This document shows, piece by piece, positions 23,251 to 34,226 of a DNA stretch of 64,000 bases (positions are counted from its first letter, which is position 1; each line of letters begins with the position of its first letter). Origin of the DNA: Gracilaria gracilis (lineage: Eukaryota > Rhodophyta > Florideophyceae > Gracilariales > Gracilariaceae); NCBI GenBank assembly GCA_030374805.1, contig JARGSG010000027.1, positions 496,001 through 560,000 on the forward strand. The letters are read 5' to 3'. The notes below the pieces were generated by a model. That model worked only from the letters and a program-made list of their open reading frames with translations. It was not told the origin of the DNA and did not search any database. Made by a program: the position numbers and the translations under genes.

Positions 23251-25932
23251 CTACAATACCGCATCGGTGATGAGGGACACATCTGGAAGGGCGTTTAGAG
23301 ACAAGGCTCTTTTCATGTTCTCCAGCACCTGTTGGACTCTTTGAAGCGCTGTGGGGCCTACATCAGCCTTCAATCGATGTATCTGATCGTACAGGGCCTG
23401 TTTTTCCGACCACTTGCGAGTCTCTTCATCAACTTTGCTGATTACGAAGGTATCCCAATCTTCCGGAAGGTCTTCCTCGCCATCTCTAGATTCCAACTTA
23501 GTTTGAAGAGCCGTAGCATCGAACACCTTAGAGATGCCTTCGAATACTGGACACCTTCCCAAGATTCCAATCCTTCGTATTTGTCTTCGAGAACGTATCA
23601 AACAACTCCTCCAATTTAATGTAATGCGACAGCACTAGTTTAGACCTTGGCTGACTCAATACCTCCTATCCATACTCATTGCGCACCGAAAGATGTGCCT
23701 ACACTGGAATCTCATCGATAGGTTCCTGAGGCAGCTGCCCCACACCTCCAGGCTGCGCGTGGCTTCAGTCCCAGTTCCCACAATTATTTAAGCGAAGAGG
23801 ACACTTAGCGGTCTAGATAGACGTTGATGTGATGGATTAAGTCGTGATGCAGGTTTTCATTTGGGTGTTGACCTACTGAACGCCTTCCTCCTCCCGGGGG
23901 TTTCTGTGGAAGACTTTGAAAAATCTTTCTTGGTGCTTAAGGGTTTGCGTCACATATGTTCGAAGCTGGCAATTGGTCCGACGAAGCTCTCCTCCACAAT
24001 GATTTCAGGCCAGTGAATGGACCCCAGCTCCACGACGAAGGTTTAACAACCGCATAATAATTGGAGGGCTCAATGCTGAGCTCCTTGAATTTTGCGATGG
24101 CATACCCAGTATAATCTGTAATCACTTGGTCGGGGACGACTTTGGGTAACGGTAACTGAGAGTTTATGTTAGATATGTACTTCGAACTAAAAGCAGTCAT
24201 TGACCTGAGATGTGACGCTCTCTTCTCTTCTGCCCGTTTCCTAGTAATTTTCCGTAGTTCGTCAGGTATCTTCGGGAATGGCACCTTTTTTAGTCAGTAT
24301 ATATGCCCGATATCCTGACTTAGAAGACTTTGTGTAGCGAGTGCCTTGATACAAGTACCGTCCGGGCACAGCGATGTCACGAAACCCCGTCACTACCATG
24401 TGCGGTTTTTTTTGGTAAATGTATTTGAACCATAACGGTGTTGGTTCTTCAAAGCTTTAAAAATATGCTAGCACAAATTCTTCTCTTCTGGGTATGAATT
24501 TAGAAAAACTTCTAGATCTCCTCAAAGTTAGACAGACCCCGAGACATAGCCTCACACAAAGAAGGCCTTCTTATTTTCGCACAGTATGCCGTCACGTTCT
24601 TTATCTGGTTTTTGTTAAGAAGTCACTCACCCAGTAAAATGAAGAAGGTCAGAAAAACCTTCCCAGCCGCATTCACGCATGCGACGCATTGATCCATAGT
24701 TTTCATAAAGGGCGTTACCGGAATACTCGATTGAAAGCGAGAAAGAATTTGAATGAAGTCTTCTTCGGACTCCCTATCTATAAAGCCCATAAAGAAGATA
24801 ATCGTAAAGATATCGTTAGGCCTACCATTAACTGTAGACAGTGGGTATCCGAAGCGGTTTGCAACTGCTTGACAGTCAATTGAGATTCCTGGTACTATGC
24901 CAAACTACTCGTAGTCTCACAATCACCCAAGGAATGACCATCGTGCGGTCATCCTTCGATCAGAGCGATCGCATGAGAAAAATGACTTGTTTCCTTCGTC
25001 TTATTTGTTCTGTGCAATGAGGGCCTTGCAGAGTCTCAAGCACTCTAGGCTTTTAGGATTGCTCATTGAACTTGCGTATTCAAGCTGCTCTTTGGCTTAT
25101 TTCTGGTTATCAACGTTCTTATACTTGTCTTCCAGGCACCATAGAGTGTCCTTCAAGGACTCATGCAGATTATTGGTCATATGGAGGGCCTCTGCTCTCA
25201 CCTTTGATGGGAGACGCATCACATCACACTGCTCTGCGAGCGTGTGCAAGTGTAGAGCGCGACTGGAATCACCGACGTAGCATCTACCACTTCCGTTTTT
25301 ATCCGATGTGATATTCTTACTTGTCAAAGGAAAGTAACAGCGCTTCAAAGTCGGACGAGTATACTTCATGCACTTCATGATATAGTTCTTGAGAAACAAA
25401 CTGTCCCCGGCTACTCCGTTAGGTCTCTCGTCCTCCTTTTTGCTCCCAATGTAGACAGAAGTCCTGGTGTAGAGAGCGTATCACATACACTCCGAAATAT
25501 GCTGTAACTTTTTCACAAAGTCATGTCCTGGAGCGTTCAGTGACAAGCTTTGTAAGTACGCAACTACGGCTGCTTTGAATCAGTCCTCTACGTGCTCCTT
25601 GTCTTCTTATAGGCATTTACTGTGAGTGAGCCTTGTTTTGTCTTTTCCATGATCTTCTCTGTCGTCTTTTGCCTTCTGCCCACCACTAGCCGCATCGGAT
25701 CCATACCCGTTTGGAAAGAGGTCCAACAGAACTTCTTCTTCGTCACTGAGGGCCAAAAGTAGGTAAATGAGCTCTTAATCTCTGATATTGATTCCCACAT
25801 CGCTGATATGTTTCTCACCTCCCATTTCTGCCGTAATATGGCTGGTACTGGACGAAAATGATGGGATACACACTTAAATAGAAGGTAAAAAGCCGTTTCA
25901 ACCGACATCTGGAGATTCTTTACATTTTCCAA
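23251..25932 (-). pseudogene. Decayed protein-coding region, family unknown
   Basis: Minus-strand segments at about 25932-25588, 25399-25097, 24900-24500, 24284-23937 and 23601-23251 have protein-like composition (regular Glu/Lys/Leu helices, conserved-looking Trp and Cys), while the other frames do not. Examples are NNLHESLKDTLWCLEDKY, RFGYPLSTVNGRP and VEETRKWSEKQALYDQ-like helices. They are separated by interruptions and I see no consistent intron signals. I cannot assign a function; a large, dead mobile-element gene is the most likely source. Confidence 0.35.
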
Positions 25933-25939
25933 CGCCTAT

Positions 25940-26838
25940 TGGACTTCATAAATGTTATGCATGGGACTCAACTGCCCCAAGTTTGGGACATCTCCTACGC
26001 TTTCTGCCCCTGCTCCAAATTGCTGTAAATACTCTCCGCCTTCTTATTCTTCTTCGTCTCTCATTACATCTCCCAGGCCTCCAGTATCTACGTCTGCTCA
26101 AAACCTCCACCCGTTCGGGGCTCCATGCTGGTTCAACCATCAAGGTATCGGTATTGGTCGCCGGGGTCGCTTTGTCCCTTGTGGTTACCTCTTCCGATTG
26201 GCCGACATGGGCAACCGAAAAGCGTCGTGTACCGCTACGGGTGCGCTATTACCAGGGCTACCCACGTGGTTGAGGCAAGGATCGAGGGTCACCATGAACG
26301 GTTTAAACCTTGTCGGTCGGGCGAGAAACCACGCAGGCCCGAGCCAGCACAGACAAACTGCAATGGTGTATCAAATATAACCGGGAACGGTGACCGTGAA
26401 ACAACATCAGGGGAGACGACAGCAGCATTTCGAAGGGACGAAGAAGGAACCTCAAAGAAACAGCGAGCCACGCCGCAGCCAAGTGGGCGCTAAAATCCTT
26501 CACGGTACAGTATGCACGAGAGCGCAAAGCCGCTCAGTGTGCATCAATGGGTGTGCCTAGGCAAGCAAGGCGATTAAAGCCCTGAATCCGTGAAGGTATC
26601 CACAACCGCGTGCTGATGATCGAACCTTGAAGGTATGCAATGGGCGCGTGCGGCGCCCAAACCACAAATGGGAATGACCAATTCGCTGTTGTCAGGAGAC
26701 CGAGGTGGTGAACGGAGTACCCCTCGTATCGCAGAGCGGGCGCGAAGCACGGCGCGAAATGGCACGATGGCCGCGCAGTTCACCGAATTGGTACGACGAT
26801 GCAACCAACTTGGTAGGAAAACCTAGAAGCCACGAGGA
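25940..26838. other. GC-richer stretch beside an LTR fossil, no gene recognised
   Basis: Overlapping frames on both strands, none with a domain. Given its place just inside the 3' end of the LTR fossil at 26839 (minus orientation), it could be the leader of a lost gypsy element. The CCAAG/GGTACC-like words near 26790-26830 recall the leader of the chromovirus after its 5' LTR, but the match is loose. Confidence 0.3.
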
Positions 26839-27883
26839 TGTGGTATGGCCAGGGTTGGAAGAGAGTCCGAAGCGGTCCCGAGACGGGAGCAGCGGCTGCG
26901 TACAGACTGTAATGAGTCCGAGCGGTGAAGGAGGCCGGAAGCACTGGGCGGTCGAAGGGAGAGTGGACGGTCAGTGTCATAAAGCGCGTACAGATGCGCC
27001 CAAAACGACACGAACGGTCTGAGAAACGTTTGCAGAATTTACCGTGCGGTGTATCGTTAGCGCAAGGTGGCGAGGAATACCTTCGGCAGAAGATGCTTGT
27101 CATTTACGACTGGGACCTCGAGAAATCCGAGCTACAACAAAATATCGGGTCTGTTGTCGTACAAATACCGATAAGGCGTGGGGTCCGCCTGGTAGAGGGA
27201 GGGCGCGAGGGCTCAACCTAAAGGGAAAAAACACACAACCAATATGGTAGTAGGGCTCCTGAAACCCGCAGGGGCAAACGGCGGGGCAAGTAGTCTAGAC
27301 CGTGTAGGTGTACGGTAGTAGACGTCGACGCGCGGTAAAACCTGAATAGTAATAGAGTAGCAAGTGACCAAGATGGTATAGTTACTGCTGTAGTGGTGTC
27401 TGACTTTACAATACCCAAGGGGAAAGGCGAGGTGCACCACAATATATGGAAGGTGCACCGACGCCAATTTCCCATGCGGGCATGACGTCATCGGCTGCAC
27501 CCATGACCTACTGTTATGGGCCAGCAGTGCTACGCTAAACTAAATTAGAAATTAGAAATTAGAAATTACAAAATAGAGAATACCAATTGGGAACAGTGCA
27601 GCCAGCAAGGCGAACCAGTAGGTTCACGTGGCACCAACCCAATGAGGTCTCATTGTACTACATCTGGGCCCCCTACTGACTACTGTAAGATCGGTCCAAT
27701 TTTCCTTTTAACTACCCAACCTGCACAGGTGTCCAACTTGTACGCTGTGGCAACCCGTCCGGCACTCGAACATCAAATGGTACACGCAGCAGTTCCAATG
27801 CACTGGCCTACATTGCAATACCCCTCTGTACGTAAATGGCCAATCGGATACGCTGTGCAACAACTCGGGCCCACTATGCTACA
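26839..27883 (-). mobile_element. LTR fossil related to the chromovirus LTR, split by a later insertion
   Basis: Read on the minus strand, 27883-27663 and 27152-26839 follow the LTR at 36837-37382 from its TGTAG-type start through ACCGTTCG, CGACCGCC and GACCGCTTCGGACTCTC blocks to its ATACCACA end. The two halves are collinear and separated by about 510 bp of a composite repeat. There are no matching 5-bp target duplications at the outer ends, so this may be one end of a lost element rather than a clean solo LTR. It is more diverged than the two chromovirus LTRs are from each other, so it is older or from a sister family. Confidence 0.7.
27153..27662 (-). repeat. Composite non-autonomous repeat, copy 1 (inside the LTR fossil)
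   Basis: Inserted in the LTR fossil with TCTG on both sides (27149-27152 and 27663-27666) as target duplication. Its ends TTGTCGTACAA and TTGTACTACA are inverted copies of each other. It consists of a body (27165-27500) and an arm (27535-27660) containing AAATTAG iterations. Both parts recur in copy 2 in the opposite orientation. No coding capacity. Confidence 0.65.
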
Positions 27884-27910
27884 AAGGGCGTGGATCAGGA
27901 TAGGAAAAAG

Positions 27911-28472
27911 GTCTATAGTACAATAAGACCTCACTGGGTTGGTGCTAGATGTGCCTATTTGTGCGCCTTGCTGCCTGCACTGCACGAAATTGCTATTCCT
28001 TATTCTATATTTTATAGTTTATTATTTAGATTAGCTTAACTGTCTTGAAAATACCAATGAGATATGGGGTCCGCCTGGTAGAGAGAGCACGCAAGAGTTT
28101 AACCTAAAGGGAAAGAAAACACAACCAATATGATAGTCGGGCACCTGAAACCCTCAAGGGCAGATGATGTTATGCTCGCCTGAAATATCGGCGTCGGAGC
28201 TACTTGTGTATATTGTGGTGCATCTCACCTTCTTTCTTGGGTATTTTAAAGTCAGAAATTATTAAGGCAGTAACTATAAAACTTTGGTCACTTGCCACTT
28301 TACTACTATTGGGGTTTTACTTCTAGTTGACTTCTACTTCCGTAAAATTACCCTGTCTAGGCTAGTTGTCACGCCGTTTGCCTTTGCAGGTTTTGAGGTG
28401 CCCTACTGCTTTATTAGTTGTGTGTTTTTCTCTTTAGATTAGGCCCCTGCGCGCTTCGTATTCCAAACGAAC
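27911..28472 (+). repeat. Composite non-autonomous repeat, copy 2
   Basis: The arm (27914-28040, from ATAGTACAATAAGACCTCAC to TTAGATTAGC) matches the arm of copy 1 inverted. Then comes a second block of about 411 bp (28060-28470) whose own ends are inverted repeats of about 100 bp (GGGGTCCGCCTGGTAGAG... and its inverse), and whose interior equals the body of copy 1. So copy 2 has an additional inverted head that copy 1 lacks. Confidence 0.6.
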
Positions 28473-29547
28473 CTCACATTTTATCGGTGTTTGTATGACA
28501 TCGTTTTTTGAGTTTTTGTTGACGTGTCTGTTTATTACTCTATGGATAGTTCTATTGTTTCTGTTTAGAGCTCAAAGATATAGGTCGAATACACAATTTT
28601 ATCTACTTTTTTCTTTTTTTTCCACTGTCGAGTCTACCTCTTCCTTGATGCTCAACTGTTCGGGTTCTATCTTGTTTCTTCTTTTTTTGTAAGTATTACG
28701 AGGTTTTGTGGATGAATTACGGGTACAACTTTTGGCCTTGATTTAAACACTGTTACCTACTTATATGGTATTTTGAAAATACCAAAAGTTTTAAATTACG
28801 ATTTATGTGTATACGGAGAACTTTTTGACTTCGTCTACCTCCCCAGTGAAGAAAGACGCCAACGCCTTGAGTGTGGATTTCTAGTTTGGGTTTGCGCTAC
28901 GTAAAGAAGAAGGTCTTGAACATTCTCTTGTGTATTATCCCTGCATGGGTTTTGTTCTACATATAGGTTTGTATTTCTATCAGATAGGCCGTAAAACGGA
29001 AGTTATGTTATGTATTGTAAAGTTCTAGATATTCAAAATAACGTGAACAAAGTGGCTATTTTGTAGGCCTCAAGATTTGAACTCTTATCTTCATATCTTT
29101 TTCAATAATTAAAGCTTGAGTAAAAATCATCGGACGCAAAAAGCAAAGACGTACAGTTCTAATTAGGGCTCTAACCGGAAGCATACCGGATGATCCGAGA
29201 ACCACAATTTGGAATAAATACTGTTCACTGAAAAATACGTTTTATCCAAGCAAAAAGCCTCCTCTCACTGGGCACTTCCAACCTGCTACACAACAACCAC
29301 GATCCAAGATCCTACAGGCATTGCTGATGTAAGCCGTATCCGTTTCTGGCGCATACTCACATGTCACCGTTCAAATTTTATTTTGAACGTTTACACTCGA
29401 CTCAAAACAAACGCCCTCTCCAAGCCCATTTGCATCCGTTCTTAAACCAATTCAAGGTTTCATCTGATCAGCCGTATGCCCTTTCTCTCTCACCTTTCAA
29501 TCTGTGCTACGATCAAACTTTAACTCGTATCCGTTTGATACCGTTCA
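28473..29547. other. AT-rich stretch, no gene recognised
   Basis: Long T- and A-runs and short frames only. It may include the 5' end of the hAT element that follows, but I could not find its terminal inverted repeat. Confidence 0.45.
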
Positions 29548-31715
29548 ATGAATAATTCACAGTGCTCCCCAAAACTATCCAAACAACAATCAAATGCAGC
29601 CGTGGAAATAGGAAGAATAACAAAAAACACTTTGTCATCACACGGGCATCAAACCTGTTCTTTACCACCCACAAAAAGACTTAATACAATTGAGTGCAAA
29701 AAGGCGGCAGCACTTGTATTGCGCAACATCTGTGTAAAACAACCGACTTCGTCCCACATACATGGGAAGAAATGAAACAAACCAGACGAATGCGTTCGGA
29801 GCATTACAAGAACTATCATATTCTTTGTCACAAAAACACTCAAAAACATGCCGGCTGGCTTTTTTGTTCGTTTGCGATTTCTGGAAACTGCCCATATCTG
29901 TCAGCCGTGAAGAAGTTTGATCCCAAATTAGAAACTTCGGTTTTGAAGAATCACATGAAAGTGCACCAGGCTAAACGGCCAAGCGAGGACAACAAACAGC
30001 TTTCTAAATAAGCCAAACGATGAAAACAAATGTGATCAATTTGGCCGCTTACGCCGTGGGAGCGTGAATACTGTCACTTAGTTTTTGTTATGAGAAAAGA
30101 GATATGATGCAGTTTGCGAATGCTTTGGTGGATGCAGGTCGTTCTCTGCCTTTTAATGTTCGAGTAGACATCAAAATTATAATGCCGTCAGATGCAGCAG
30201 TTTGCGCAGCGGTAAAACGTCTTGCGAACCAGGAACGCGAAAAATTTAGGACAAGCGAGCTTTCTCAAGTGATGGCTCGTGGAGGAGGTGTCACCTGTGA
30301 TGGTATGCAGATGGAAACTACGGGCAAGAAATTCTATGATCTCCCGGTGCACTACATTGAGCTTGGTGAGCCGCATATTTTGACAAGGAAAATGCCTCAC
30401 CGCTTCGTTTCAAAACCACTTCTATGCATAAACACAAGGTATCAGAAACAGTGGATGCACTACGAAATGCGCTTGATGAAACTTTGATAGTCAAGTACGG
30501 TGTGGAGCTTTCTTTCTTCATGAAGAACATGAATTCTATCACAGATCTAGCAGCTACAATGCCCTGCATAGTTGGAGCCTCTTCGTCCAGCCGTAGAGTG
30601 CCATTCACCGAAAAATGGATGGGTTGGATTTCTCATCAACTAAATACTGCCATGAAGAAGGTTGTTACCATGCACGAGGGACGAAAAAGTGTTATTGCCA
30701 CAGACCTTGGTTTTGTGAAAACGATTGTCCGCATTTTCAAGCAAGTGAGTTGGAACTCGATGCTGAAGACAGGTTTTGCTTTAATAAAGGAGGTAGAAAC
30801 TCGTTTTGGTACGACCTTTGATGTGGTTCAACGGTTTTTGAAGTCTGCGAAAGAAGTGTGGTATATTGTCAACTCTAAAGATTTTGATCGCGCGAAACAA
30901 GCTTTAGATGCACTTCTGACTACCACAAAAGGAAACGGGGATATCCAGTACCCTGCATTAGAGGCTATTGCAGCTGCTTTTGCCCCAGTTTGCCACATTC
31001 AAACTGCTTTTGAGAGCTCGAAGAACCCCACCATGCACAAGATACTGCCTTTGTTAACTCAGTGCAAGAACCAGCTTAGACTTCTGGCCGACAGTGTCGT
31101 TCGTGCACCTCGATTTGAGCCCCCACATCTTTTGACGCAACAGTTTTGCGGGGATCTTGTTGTACTACTGGAAAAATAGAGGTGCATGACCTCTGGACCG
31201 CAAGTTCCCTTCTACATCCCTATTTACGCCTGTTAAGATTCATCAAGGATATACCTGAACGGGATAGCATGATTGAGAGAGGATGCGTTTTAATTCGCCG
31301 ACTTATGAGCGATATGTGTCCCAATTTTGCAAATAATATTGTGGAACCTGAACAAAACAGATCTGTTGTCCCAAACGAGCTCGGTTCCACATCGTTTTGT
31401 CTGGATGACATGTTTGATGTGCAGGAGTACGAGCGTGTTGAAAGGGATACACTGAAAAAGTATTTAAGTCATAAGTTCAGCAAGCAAATTCTGTCTTTAT
31501 TAAGAGAAGATACGGATGGACATGGTATTCTCGAGTTTTGGTTAACTATTGAAAACTCATTTCCAGATCTATCTGCTGTAGTATTGCGAGTACTCTCTCC
31601 TCCAGTCTCATCGGCTGAGAGCGAGCGCAATTTCAGCACGGTGAACCGTATATAGTCAGCCAACCGGTCTAAGTTGCAGGCGGACATAATAGAAGACTTT
31701 TTGTACGTCAACACT
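29548..31715 (+). pseudogene. hAT-superfamily transposase remnant
   Basis: Plus-strand segments in shifting frames (29694-30011, 30104-30487, 30424-31179, 31146-31655) read as a hAT transposase. A BED-type zinc-finger-like region lies at 29820-29960 (LFCSFAISGNCPY...LKNHMKVHQ). The catalytic middle includes MCRIF-type VKTIVRIFKQVSW and EVETRFGTTFDVVQRFL (about 30700-30850). The diagnostic C-terminal dimerisation domain has EFWLTIENSFPDLSAVVLRV and SSAESERNFSTVNRI (31520-31655). Stops and shifts near 30012, 30480 and 31165 disable it. The usual 8-bp target duplication and short TIRs were not found. Confidence 0.75.
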
Positions 31716-33847
31716 GTCGTCAAAAATTGGTAGATACTAGGCCCAAGTAATAAAGCAGCCTAATTGTTTCAGTGCCTGATGTGGCAGGTCCCGAAGTCCT
31801 CGCAAACGACTCCGTGAGGGCTTCCATATCTAACTGCCCTGCTTTCGCGAGTGTTCACTCTGCCGTTCACGAAACAGTGTGAAATCTCCGGCAAGAATTC
31901 GAACGTTCTTTCTTTATATGCTCCAATTCCGACTGCCCCGATCTAACCGGACACGCCTGTTTTCTTCAGAGCACCCGCCTTCCACCTCAATTACATCTTG
32001 TAACAGCGTCCGACTTGTCCTTACTAGCGTTTCTATCGCCTTCTTTTTTACAGGTGCCCAATGCGCACCATAGGTGCTGTCGCCACGGAATGTTCCACGT
32101 CCCGGTCGGCTCCATAGCTCTCAGCAACATGCCTCCTTCATAGCGTGAGTATCTCCTTTCAGACGCTTCCAATGTGCTCCCTGACCCGCACCCCGACCAA
32201 GTCGGACTGCAGCCCCTGCCCTTTGTCCAAATGTATCTGCGAATTTGAATGTTGCTGTTCGCGACCGGAATGCTGCTAGTTTTTGTTCACCAAATCATCA
32301 ATGCCAGCGTCCTACAACTAAGTCAGCATCTAAGTGGAACGATGCGTCACGCGGAAGCTCTGCCACGAGAGACTCGTTCCAAGACGCGAGAGACTCGCTC
32401 CAAGCCAAGTCGTTGGATCAAACGCCTTCGAAGAGTTCTTTATGGCGTGGACTTCGTGTTGCATAAAGGCATCGAGGAAACCGTGATGAACTCAGCCAAA
32501 AAACAACCAAAGTTGTCAAACTTGTCGCACCACCATCCATAAAGTCAACATGGTGATGGACTCACCTCTCAAAATAGTGCAGCTGCTAATGCACGAATTC
32601 CCACCTTCCGACCGAGCACTTCCATGCGCGTGGCACCAGATACGAATGAACGCACTCACCGAAGGAAACGGTGCCAGAGCCACGCAAGTGCACCCATCCG
32701 CTAACCATCGCGCTGGTGACAGAGACGAACCTCGCTGGAATGCGCATCCGCCAGTCCCTGTCCGTGCTGCTGGAAACAGCAACCAAAATTCCTCAGACCT
32801 TCGTAGCTACATCTCACCTTTTAGATCTTCCCAACATTCGCGACATCGATCCAAAGGCCGCTATAGGCACAAAATTTTGAATGCGCATGTATCTGCGGTC
32901 AAACAGCCAGTGTAGTGGGCGGATACGCGGTGGCGACGTGCACCAAACGTGATACCGTGCCGTACGTGGTTTGGCGGCTAGTTTGAGAAAGAAAGAACAC
33001 GGGGAAGTAACGGATTGACACACCCTACTGCGACAAGACGGGGCAAAATGTGGGGAAAGGTGGCGGTTGGATGGTTCAAAATGCAGGACACAACGGTGGC
33101 AAAGGCGTCTGGCGCGCGGGATGTTGGGAAAAGATACGATTATAGAGGCACACGCAACGGTAGACGATTTGCGGGAGTGGTTGGCGATAAAGACATGAAA
33201 TGCAAGAGCATTTGAAAAATGGCCTCAGTACGAAGGTAGTTTTACCGAAACTCGACTGCGATGGTTGAAATTGTATAGAAGCCCGATTGCAGCCCAGCCT
33301 TGTAAGAGCGTGATCAGACAGGTGATCGGCACATCAGCAAATGCTCGGAGCGCTGGCGGCAGAGATCAAAAGCAAGACATCTAAATACCTATCGCACGAC
33401 GCGGCCTTTGTTTTCCAAAAAATTGAGCGTGGCAAAAGGGTGTTAATTTAGAAAACGGGGTGGGCGCGCCAACCCAGCGCACGGTCTAACTTGGCCCGCC
33501 CGGCCTGGACAACTAGGTTACACCATATAGACGAGGTTCATCGACAGGATTGTGCAAAACAGTAGTCTTATTTATAGTCCGACTCTATCCGAACAACCTA
33601 CGCCACGTGTGCGCAGCCAAATGAATCCAAAACGTTTAAAATTTTGACCCTTTTTGTATATGTATTTGTCTGAAAATTTTTATATATTTATAAATTTATA
33701 CGAGAAAACTCGAATTTTAAGATCACACTGTATTTTGAATTAGTTTGATATATTAGCATTGTGAGGAAGACTATGGTCATGTCTTGTTCGTAGTAACGTT
33801 TTGGTAGTTTTTGGTTTTAATTGTGTTGGAATTTACGGTTTAACGTG
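31716..33847. other. No gene recognised between hAT remnant and copia element
   Basis: Short frames on both strands. A 69-codon plus-strand frame at 32671-32880 ends in LLDLPNIRDIDPKAAIGTKF-like text that is protein-like but too short to assign. 33640-33850 is AT-rich, and the copia target site GTTTG follows at 33848. Confidence 0.35.
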
Positions 33848-33852
33848 GTTTG

Positions 33853-33962
33853 TGTGGTGACGACCGGATGGCGGGGAACTTCGAGTTCCACGCCGCCGGC
33901 GAGATCTGCTTTATGTGGCATGGCCTGGCGGGTGTACACCGGGCCATGTGTGCGACGCGGTG
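33853..33962 (-). repeat. Copia 3' LTR (110 bp)
   Basis: Starts TGTGGTGACGACCGGATGGC on the plus strand, preceded by the GTTTG target copy; aligns along its length with 49565-49674 at about 88 percent identity by hand count. Very short for an LTR. Confidence 0.8.
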
Positions 33963-34226
33963 CGATGCCGCGAGCTATCTAGAGCTATCTTGGTCGTTGA
34001 AGGCGTGCAAGGCGGTGGAGAGATCGTGGTCTTGGTGCGACGCGACACACCCCCCCCACCACCTGACGCGGTTGATGAGAAGAGTTACACGATCTCAGCT
34101 CGCTGGTGTTAGTGCGCTGTGGTGCTTCAGAAAGGCTATGCGTCCAAGAGGCTTGGTAAACACGTTACCGAGCATTTCCGATGAAGGCTTGTAAGTCACG
34201 GCAATCATACGGCATTGTGCCGCACC

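Noticed and set aside
32516-32915. Overlapping frames of 88-121 codons
   Set aside because: Three frames on two strands are equally open; no family pattern or splice support.
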